From an uncultured Lachnospiraceae bacterium (lineage in GTDB: Bacteria > Bacillota > Clostridia > Lachnospirales > Lachnospiraceae), in contig CAMWWJ010000080.1 of NCBI GenBank assembly GCA_947177925.1, positions 1 to 11,281 of the forward strand: a stretch of DNA of 11,281 nt, in the 5' to 3' direction. Of the stretch, positions 5,752-11,281 are shown piece by piece. Under the pieces are notes generated by a model that saw nothing but the letters and a program-made list of their open reading frames with translations, was not told the origin of the DNA and made no database searches. Position numbers and translations under genes: made by a program. Every line of letters starts with the position of its first letter. The first letter of the stretch is position 1.

Positions 5752-6141
5752 TCATAAAAACCGGTCCATCCCCCTGCCTTCCTCCAGCCGCTTTTTATAA
5801 AGCTCCGGTTCTTTTTTCATGGAAAGCATAACTGCAAAGGTATCTAACACCAATGCTTCCTTATTACAGTCAGCCGTATTTTTCCCAATATCCTGCACCA
5901 GATTATAGTGCTTCATCTGCCATACATAAATATCTGCCAGAGAATAGCCCTCACAAACCACCTCATCCAGCAAAGTATGGTGATCCAGATAATACATCCA
6001 TTCCTTCATCATACCTTCATCCAAAACTAACCCTTCCCAAAGCTTTGATATAAATTCCTCACTTTTTCCTGCATAGCTGCCCAGCTTTTTCATTCCTTCA
6101 TAAGCCTTGATCCGCCTTGCGTCATATATGACTCCATTCAT
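5752..6141 (-). CDS. Uncharacterised 129-residue protein
   Basis: I do not recognise this family. The protein is complete, acidic to neutral and looks mostly helical, with no signal peptide, no membrane segment and no Cys-pair motif. Notable segments are a basic start (YDARRIKAYEGMKKLG), an aromatic middle (WMYYLDHH, DIYVWQMKHYNLVQD) and a charged end (KKEPELYKKRLEEGRGMDRFL). ATG 6141 has AGAAGGA about six bases upstream. The gene begins 22 bases after the lipoprotein gene, so the two are very likely in one operon, and its stop borders the antisense promoter of the toxin cassette. Coding is supported by length, ribosome site and operon spacing, not by a family match. Confidence 0.75.
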   Translation of the reverse strand: MNGVIYDARRIKAYEGMKKLGSYAGKSEEFISKLWEGLVLDEGMMKEWMYYLDHHTLLDEVVCEGYSLADIYVWQMKHYNLVQDIGKNTADCNKEALVLDTFAVMLSMKKEPELYKKRLEEGRGMDRFL

Positions 6142-6163
6142 GGCAATTCCTTCTTTCTGTGAT

Positions 6164-7066
6164 TCACTCTTTTTCCATGTCTTTTATACTCCATACTTTA
6201 GAAATCCCCTTAACATCCAGATCATTCACCACCCAGGCGCTAAAAATCGTATCCCCATCGTTATCGAGGATTAAATGCAAATAGCGGGGCTCATCAGCCT
6301 CATCGGAAAGCTCATAGGCACAAGAACCGCCCGTAAATTCTCCCGGAACATTTGGCTGGCCAAATTCCTTCACAAATTCCGAGTAACTGTATGATGTTTG
6401 AAAGAACTCTTCTACCTGTGCCTGTGAAAGCTCTCGGTCAATGGCCGTAAATTTTTTCGGATATCCTCCGACAAATCGAGCCTCATAATCTACGGAACAC
6501 TCTGTTAATACTAAAAGAGCGCTCTCATCACTGTCATCTCCCCCCTTATCCATCATCCCTGCCCTGCTCTCTGCATCATATGCATACCTTGCCTCACACT
6601 CATATTCTATCGTTGCAAGCCGGACTTCTTTTATGCCAATCTCATCCTTATCCCAATCATTTTTATACATCAATGTAAAATAACACCAATAATACTTACC
6701 ATTTGACACGACCGGAAATCCCGAATCTACTTCTGCACTTCCTTTACCATGGTCGTTACTGTAGGAACCAGCCACCATACCGCCATCACGTTTACAGACA
6801 TCGGTAGGACCGCTATAACATTCCAGCAGCTTGTCAATATTCTCATCAAGTGTTTTATCTTTCTTCCTGACAGATGGCGCAAACATATCCTTCAACGCTT
6901 CTTTGTCACGGGTATCAAGGGCCTGAAAAAAATCATCCACCGTCTGATTATAAATTTCCTCCTCGGAACCGATTAATAAGTACTTATTAAAGCCACATCC
7001 GGTATGAAAGCAACAAAGCGCTGCCAGTAAGACCGCCATGCAAATATTTAAAATTTTCTTTTTCAT
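6164..7066 (-). CDS. DUF5104-like lipoprotein
   Basis: A 300-residue secreted protein. The basic start MKKK, a hydrophobic stretch (about residues 5-20) and HTGC with C24 form a type II signal peptide; the -3 residue is His, not the usual Leu, so lipid attachment is likely but not certain. Residues about 38-75 (YNQTVDDFFQALDTRDKEALKDMFAPSV, in two parts) resemble the start of DUF5104/NTF2-like domains in Firmicute lipoproteins. Mature parts are acidic and rich in Asp, Glu and Tyr. GGAG eight bases upstream supports the start. It follows the transporter ATPase by 67 bases in the same direction and precedes the unknown 129-residue gene. A role in nickel handling is possible only from position; function is unknown. 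Confidence 0.75.
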   Translation of the reverse strand: MKKKILNICMAVLLAALCCFHTGCGFNKYLLIGSEEEIYNQTVDDFFQALDTRDKEALKDMFAPSVRKKDKTLDENIDKLLECYSGPTDVCKRDGGMVAGSYSNDHGKGSAEVDSGFPVVSNGKYYWCYFTLMYKNDWDKDEIGIKEVRLATIEYECEARYAYDAESRAGMMDKGGDDSDESALLVLTECSVDYEARFVGGYPKKFTAIDRELSQAQVEEFFQTSYSYSEFVKEFGQPNVPGEFTGGSCAYELSDEADEPRYLHLILDNDGDTIFSAWVVNDLDVKGISKVWSIKDMEKE

Positions 7067-7091
7067 CTGTTTTTCTCCATACTCATCTAAC

Positions 7092-7128
7092 GAAATCAGC
7101 TCATAATTTCTCGTCCCATACTGATTTC
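7092..7128. repeat. Inverted repeat between ATPase gene and lipoprotein gene
   Basis: GAAATCAG (7092-7099) and CTGATTTC (7121-7128) are perfect 8-base inverted arms separated by 21 bases. On the minus strand the hairpin forms just after the ATPase stop codon. No T run follows, so it is not a standard terminator; it could slow 3' decay or separate expression of the transporter from the lipoprotein. Confidence 0.35.
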
Positions 7129-7133
7129 CAGCT

Positions 7134-7871
7134 TTATACTGTCTTCATATTTCCCAAAGATAATGGCAGCTCCAGGCCGTTTTCACATAAAAGCTTCTGA
7201 TTCATAAGTATATCCTTTGTATTCCCATCACGAATAATATGCCCGCCAGCAATCAGAATCGTTCTTGGACAAGTGTCCAGAATCAAATCCAGATCATGGG
7301 AAGCAATGATCTTTAGTCCCTTCATTTCTTTTATAATATGTATCAGGTGTTTCCGGTTCCTTGGGTCCAGCGCTATGGACGGTTCGTCAAACAGCAGGAT
7401 TTCCGGTTCCATGGAAAGAACCGTAGCAATGGAGACCAGCTTTTTCTGCCCGCCGGAAAGCCGGTAGATTTGTCTGTCTTTCCATTCTTCCATATGTACC
7501 TGTTTCAGCGCCCGTAGAACCCTTCTTTCCACTTCCTCCTTGGAGTACCCATAATTGCGGGGTCCAAAGGCCACATCTTCATATACCGTGGAAAGAAACA
7601 ATTGACTATCCGAATCCTGAAAAACATATCCGATTTTTCTTCTGACTTCTTCCAGACTTTTTTTCTCCACCTCCACTCCATCTGCCTGAATGCTTCCCTG
7701 ATGACCTGATAATAAGCCCACAAGAAGCTTTAAAATCGTTGACTTGCCTGTCCCGTTGGCTCCAATCAGCCCCACTGTCTCTCCTTCTTCAATCCGAAAG
7801 CTCATATCGGAAAGCACGTCCCTCTTTCCATCATAGGAAAATGTAAGATGGCTTACTTCTATTTCCGCCAT
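7134..7871 (-). CDS. cbiO: ECF-type nickel/cobalt transporter ATPase (CbiO/NikO/LarO)
   Basis: A complete 245-residue ABC ATPase that powers metal uptake at the inner face of the membrane. Walker A GANGTGKST is at 37-45, the Q-loop region FQDSDSQLF at 84-92, the LSGGQ signature at 138-142, Walker B ILLFDEP at 158-164 with catalytic E163, and the switch His at 192 (ASHD). The SDSQLF sequence after the Q-loop is typical of CbiO/EcfA proteins that contact the T component. GGAGG is well placed before ATG 7871, and the gene starts 24 bases after the CbiQ-type gene. With only one ATPase gene in the operon, a homodimer is expected. The lar-linked context points to nickel, so larO or nikO would be equally apt names. 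Confidence 0.93.
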   Translation of the reverse strand: MAEIEVSHLTFSYDGKRDVLSDMSFRIEEGETVGLIGANGTGKSTILKLLVGLLSGHQGSIQADGVEVEKKSLEEVRRKIGYVFQDSDSQLFLSTVYEDVAFGPRNYGYSKEEVERRVLRALKQVHMEEWKDRQIYRLSGGQKKLVSIATVLSMEPEILLFDEPSIALDPRNRKHLIHIIKEMKGLKIIASHDLDLILDTCPRTILIAGGHIIRDGNTKDILMNQKLLCENGLELPLSLGNMKTV

Positions 7872-7895
7872 GACTAACCTCCATTTCCTTTTCCT

Positions 7896-8705
7896 TTATC
7901 CCAATAGATTTCCCACCATTTGAAAAACCGGAAAAACTCTTAAAAACAGCAATACCAGCGTCCAGGCGGCTGCATAAATACCGCTAAGTACCCTGCTTAT
8001 CCGCCCGCCTAATACTTCCTGCTGCCGGTATTCACCCTGATAGCCTCTAAGAAGCATGCTGCCATATATGTCCCCGGCCCGCTCCATAGTTCTTAATAAC
8101 AACAGTCCCACAAAGGAACCCCATGTCCGTATATGAATCCCTTTTTGCCCCGGCGCCCTTAACTGATAGGCCTGTGACATCCTCTGCACCTCCTTCAGTA
8201 GAAGAATGAGATAGCGGTAAATCAGTAAAATCACAGTCACGCCGCCTTTTGGTATGCCAAAGGTACGAAGAGCGGCACAAATACCCTCTATCCCGGTTTC
8301 CATCAGCAAAAAATATGCCGCATACACGGTCAGCATCCCTTTTATCAGCAATGTCGCCATGGAAATCATGCCGCCTGTTATATGCATGCTTCCAAGACAG
8401 AATATGACATTTCTGTCAAAAAACAGGTTGGCTGTTCCCAAGAGCACTATCAGTAATAGAATATACCGGATTCTTTTCAGTCCCTTCCAGAAGGAAAGCT
8501 CTTCCCATATTCCAGTTATGAGCAGATAAAGCCACATGCTAAGCAGCCCCATCACATTATATTTATGAAAGGAAACCGTAATAAGAATAAACAGGACGCA
8601 CACAAACAGTCTGGAAGCAGGATGTATCCGGCTTTTGCTGCTCCTCTTTCCCGCTTCGCTGTCCACTTCATGGAGCATGGCGACGGCCTGCTGCAGCTTA
8701 TTCAT
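7896..8705 (-). CDS. cbiQ: ECF-type nickel/cobalt transporter T component (CbiQ/NikQ/LarQ)
   Basis: A 269-residue membrane protein that couples the ATPase to the substrate component. Hydrophobic segments lie at about 33-45, 50-66, 80-96, 113-136, 155-172, 196-206 and 240-258. Between them are two coupling motifs typical of the family, AYQLRAPG (179-186) and SMLLRGYQ (216-223), corresponding to the A-R-G motifs that contact the ATPase. The N-terminal RIHPASRLF is also typical. The ATG overlaps the end of the upstream gene by 8 bases (ATGAATAA), with GGAAGGA just upstream, so translation is coupled. Nickel is favoured over cobalt because of the larC neighbour. Confidence 0.92.
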   Translation of the reverse strand: MNKLQQAVAMLHEVDSEAGKRSSKSRIHPASRLFVCVLFILITVSFHKYNVMGLLSMWLYLLITGIWEELSFWKGLKRIRYILLLIVLLGTANLFFDRNVIFCLGSMHITGGMISMATLLIKGMLTVYAAYFLLMETGIEGICAALRTFGIPKGGVTVILLIYRYLILLLKEVQRMSQAYQLRAPGQKGIHIRTWGSFVGLLLLRTMERAGDIYGSMLLRGYQGEYRQQEVLGGRISRVLSGIYAAAWTLVLLFLRVFPVFQMVGNLLG

Positions 8706-9732
8706 GTCCTTCCTTCCCTTTTTCCGATTTCATATCCGCTGTTTTCCTTTTTCCAAACAACTTCAAAGCATAGCAGCCTAATATACATACAGCTGTAACC
8801 GCCACTCCTCCAAGGATACCGGAAACAGAAGTTCCTGCCGCAGATTCACTTCCCTTGAATTGATAATCCGGCAATAGTGCCACGGCGTCCTGTACTCCCG
8901 CTGCCCTGTCGTAAATCCCTCCTGCCGTTTCAAGCTCCGTCGTTCCTGCTGCTTTTTCCATAGACCATTCCAATCCGTCCGGATAGGCAGAAGCTGCCAA
9001 AGAAAATGCCCCTCCAATCACCAATGCGGAAAGAGCCAGCACCGCTATCGTCTTCTTTTGAGACAGCTTCCCTGTCCCACTTTCTTTTACGCCATATCCC
9101 CACAGCATTTCCGGTCTTGCCTCATAAATAAACACAAGGACTGCTGCCGTTATCAACCCTTCCACCAGACCGATTGCAAGATGGATTGGCTGCATTGCTG
9201 CCAGAAATACAAAAAACGGCAGTTGGGTAACCCCGGAAAATAGTGTTTCCAAAGTAACAGAAAATGCCCCAAGCTGCAAGGTCAGCATACATCCCACGAT
9301 AGACGAAACAGCAATCTTTTTCTTTGACATTCCTTTTTTCATCATCCATTTCCAGATAAGCCCGCCGCCCACAAAGCATCCATAGAATGCCATATTCCAT
9401 ATATTAGCTCCAAGAGCCAGCACGCCTCCGTCAGCAAACAAAAGAGCCTGTATAAGCAACACTCCTATCATCGTTAAAAATCCCGCTTCCGGCCCCAGAA
9501 TTGCGGACAAAAGCATTCCCCCGCACAGATGTCCGGAAGAACCAGTTCCCGGTATGGTAAAATTTATCATCTGGGCAGCAAATACAAAGGCGCCCATGAC
9601 TCCCATAACCGGTATCTTTTCCGGTTCGCCTGATTGTCTTACTTTTTTTACGGAATATCCCATGGCCCCGCCGGAGCAAAGGTACATAGTCCCTGCCACA
9701 GCCGGGGCAATGAGAGCATCTGCCATATGCAT
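8698..9732 (-). CDS. cbiM: Nickel-type ECF substrate component, CbiM fused to a CbiN/PDGLE-like domain
   Basis: A 344-residue membrane protein that binds and carries the metal. The start MHMADALIAP differs from the MHIPDG type of cobalt CbiM and resembles nickel NikM/LarM proteins. In NikM the amino terminus, His2 and a His near residue 67 bind Ni2+; here H2 and H68 (in GTGSSGHLCGG) fit. LFADGGVLALGANIWNMAF (99-117) and QPIHLAIGLVEG (181-192) are conserved family blocks. After about residue 222 comes an added module with one membrane helix, PDGLEWS (251-257), an outside loop and a final helix, as in CbiN/CbiL-type partners, so M and N parts are fused. AGGAGG precedes ATG 9732, which lies 20 bases after larC. 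Confidence 0.92.
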   Translation of the reverse strand: MHMADALIAPAVAGTMYLCSGGAMGYSVKKVRQSGEPEKIPVMGVMGAFVFAAQMINFTIPGTGSSGHLCGGMLLSAILGPEAGFLTMIGVLLIQALLFADGGVLALGANIWNMAFYGCFVGGGLIWKWMMKKGMSKKKIAVSSIVGCMLTLQLGAFSVTLETLFSGVTQLPFFVFLAAMQPIHLAIGLVEGLITAAVLVFIYEARPEMLWGYGVKESGTGKLSQKKTIAVLALSALVIGGAFSLAASAYPDGLEWSMEKAAGTTELETAGGIYDRAAGVQDAVALLPDYQFKGSESAAGTSVSGILGGVAVTAVCILGCYALKLFGKRKTADMKSEKGKEGHE

Positions 9733-9752
9733 GTTCTTTTCCTCCTACTTAT

Positions 9753-11123
9753 CTAACTTTCCCTGCACTGCTCAACAATCATTTGGTAAGCCTCCTGAAA
9801 GGATAATCCGCTCTGCCCACAGATTGCTGCCACACTGTCATATTCCGGGTAAAGTTTTGTCTGCTCTCCAATCCGGCATTTTTTTACCACAGCCTGACCG
9901 TAAGGTGTCTGGACTGTTTCCAGCTCTCTTTCCAGTACGGTTCTCTCCATCTCCATCCTTCTGATACCGATTGTAGTGGTTTCCTGAAAGATGATCTGTT
10001 CTAGTTTCTGTATGTCTTCTTTCTTACAGATGACATTCAACTGCCATGCCGGCCTGTTTTTCTTCATAAAGACAGGCATATAATGTACATCCCTTGCTCC
10101 TGCTTCAAACAACCGTTCCATTACATAACCAAGTGCTTCTCCGGTACAATCATCCACATTGCTTTCCAGCTTATAAATCGTATCTTTTTCCTGGGAATCC
10201 GCTTCAATCAACATGGCCCTTAACATACTTGGACGCTCATAATTCCGCTTCCCGGCGCCGATTCCCATTTCTTTTATGGAAAATTCCTTTGGGAGCTTAT
10301 CCCCGGTTCTGATTGCCGCAACGATTGCTGCTCCTGTAGGAGTCACGAATTCTCCCTGCACATTCATGATTTCCACTTTCAGGGCATGGGTCTTTAAAAT
10401 ATTGGCAACTGCAGGAACAGGCACCGGCAATACTCCATGCTGGCACCTTACTGTACCGGTTCCCTCACATAATTTTGGTACGATGACCTGATCGATTTTC
10501 AGATTATCAAGGCATACTGCCACAGCCACAATATCCACAATGGAGTCGATTGCTCCCACTTCATGAAAATGCACCTGGTCTATTGGCACATTATGGGCTT
10601 TTGCTTCCGCTTCCGCCAGAATATGAAAAATCCTTTCTGCAAGATTTCCTGCATTTTTTGTCATATTGCATTGTGTAAGAATGTGTTTGATTTCCTGAAT
10701 GCCTCTATGTTCATGAGGATGGGTGTGGGCATGAGTATGCTCATGGGCACGCAGGCTATTCTCCCCTTGCTCTTCCTGCTGCCCTTCTTTATGATGATGA
10801 TGGTGACTTGTCTGCAGTTCTTCTCCGTGATGATAGTGAGCCGTCTGCGCTTCTTCACCGTGGTGATGCTCCTGATGATGTCCATGCAGATATTCCATAT
10901 CATGATCATGATTTTCATGGTTCTCATCCAGGATCACACGGAAATCACAGCAGTCTATTCCCGCTTTCTTTACCCTGCCAATTTCTATTGAAAAGCCTTT
11001 TACCGGAATGCTGTTCAATGCTTTCATAAGTACATCTTGGTCAGCTCCTAAATCCAACAGAGCCGCCACCGTCATGTCGCCGCTGATTCCGGCGGTGCAT
11101 TCCAAATATAATGTATCTCCCAT
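9753..11123 (-). CDS. larC: LarC, nickel-pincer cofactor biosynthesis (nickel-inserting cyclometallase)
   Basis: LarC is a cytoplasmic CTP-dependent enzyme that inserts nickel into the pyridinium dithiocarboxylate mononucleotide precursor, giving the cofactor of lactate racemase LarA and its relatives. Family blocks are present: ECTAGISGDM (8-17), HFHEVGAIDSIVDIV (185-199), TPTGAA (261-266), SNVDDCTGEALGYV (321-334) and FMKKNRPAW (352-360). In Lactobacillus plantarum the protein needs ribosomal frameshifting between larC1 and larC2; here the frame is continuous over 456 residues. Residues 69-139 form a His-rich insert with 24 His, including a tandem HHGEEAQTAHY/HHGEELQTSHH repeat, probably a nickel store or chaperone segment (inference). 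AAGGAG lies about five bases before ATG 11123. It heads the nickel transporter operon. Confidence 0.96.
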   Translation of the reverse strand: MGDTLYLECTAGISGDMTVAALLDLGADQDVLMKALNSIPVKGFSIEIGRVKKAGIDCCDFRVILDENHENHDHDMEYLHGHHQEHHHGEEAQTAHYHHGEELQTSHHHHHKEGQQEEQGENSLRAHEHTHAHTHPHEHRGIQEIKHILTQCNMTKNAGNLAERIFHILAEAEAKAHNVPIDQVHFHEVGAIDSIVDIVAVAVCLDNLKIDQVIVPKLCEGTGTVRCQHGVLPVPVPAVANILKTHALKVEIMNVQGEFVTPTGAAIVAAIRTGDKLPKEFSIKEMGIGAGKRNYERPSMLRAMLIEADSQEKDTIYKLESNVDDCTGEALGYVMERLFEAGARDVHYMPVFMKKNRPAWQLNVICKKEDIQKLEQIIFQETTTIGIRRMEMERTVLERELETVQTPYGQAVVKKCRIGEQTKLYPEYDSVAAICGQSGLSFQEAYQMIVEQCRES

Positions 11124-11281
11124 ATGTTCTCCTTTTTGCTATTGTCTTATATTCTTATTGGAAAGTGACAGTTCAGCCCTCAGTTTTCTCCCGCAGGAAT
11201 CGGGAGCGGCTGCTGACAGAAAATGATTTCTAAAGGAGCCCTTATAAAAACGCCAGCGCTTAGCGAGGTATTTTCGAGCTT
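11124..11281 (-). other. larC upstream region with a stem-loop
   Basis: These 158 bases up to the right edge hold no gene that I can support. A nested stem-loop is visible: CTCCCG (11188-11193) with CGGGAG (11201-11206), enclosed by CAGCC (11174-11178) and GGCTG (11208-11212). It lies about 50 bases upstream of the larC ATG. A weak -10-like TATAAG lies between stem and gene on the minus strand. The stem could be a 5' leader structure, a nickel-linked control element or the terminator of a gene beyond the edge; no T run supports the last option. I could not match it to a known riboswitch. Confidence 0.3.

Noticed and set aside
9554..9964. Plus-strand 136-residue frame
   Set aside because: It spans the larC/cbiM junction on the opposite strand, has no ribosome site or family features, and both minus-strand genes are certain.
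10563..10991. Plus-strand Met-rich membrane protein
   Set aside because: It is the mirror of the His-rich part of larC; His codons on the minus strand read as Met-rich frames on the plus strand.
9753..11123. Programmed ribosomal frameshift in larC as in Lactobacillus plantarum
   Set aside because: The frame is continuous from start to stop with all family blocks in the same frame.

Overview
The window looks like a chromosome segment from a low-to-middle GC Firmicute, most likely a Lachnospiraceae-type Clostridium relative. This rests on strong GGAGG-type ribosome binding sites, tight gene packing and the families present. No rRNA, tRNA, CRISPR array or insertion sequence was seen. Nearly all genes lie on the minus strand, so transcription runs from high to low coordinates. 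The exception is a short plus-strand patch at about 5070-5610.

Right part (11123 to 5752): a nickel module is followed by two poorly known genes. larC (nickel-pincer cofactor synthesis) leads into an ECF-type nickel transporter made of a fused CbiM/N-type substrate component, a CbiQ-type membrane component and a CbiO-type ATPase. LarC carries a striking His-rich insert. The transporter would import Ni2+ that LarC places in the cofactor of LarA-type racemases; larA, larB and larE are not in the window. A DUF5104-like lipoprotein and a 129-residue protein of unknown function follow in the same direction.

Middle (5741 to 5017): two tandem copies of a type I toxin-antitoxin-like cassette, not represented by any long reading frame. 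Each copy has a plus-strand gene for a 29-31 residue hydrophobic holin-like peptide, a minus-strand sigma-A-type promoter with an exact 17-base spacer, and a minus-strand hairpin terminator. Together these would make an antisense RNA of about 90 nt over the 3' part of the toxin message. Left of them is a 10-bp inverted repeat upstream of a WYL (YafY-type) regulator gene.

Left part (4972 to 1): the WYL regulator is a pseudogene, with an internal deletion, a frame change and an in-frame TGA where a TGG would be expected. Downstream lie a DUF3781 protein, an SPL-family radical SAM protein, then (behind its own likely promoter) a NimA-like FMN-binding protein and a HAD phosphatase. After them come a 46-residue remnant of an AraC-type regulator and the N-terminal 527 residues of a superfamily 1 helicase-like ATPase that runs off the left edge. 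The helicase appears to begin with a WYL-like beta domain (inference).

The points most worth following up are the duplicated toxin/antisense cassette, the decayed regulator with its intact operator-like palindrome, the WYL-like domain on the helicase, and the His-rich LarC insert. None of these is proof of a wholly new system.
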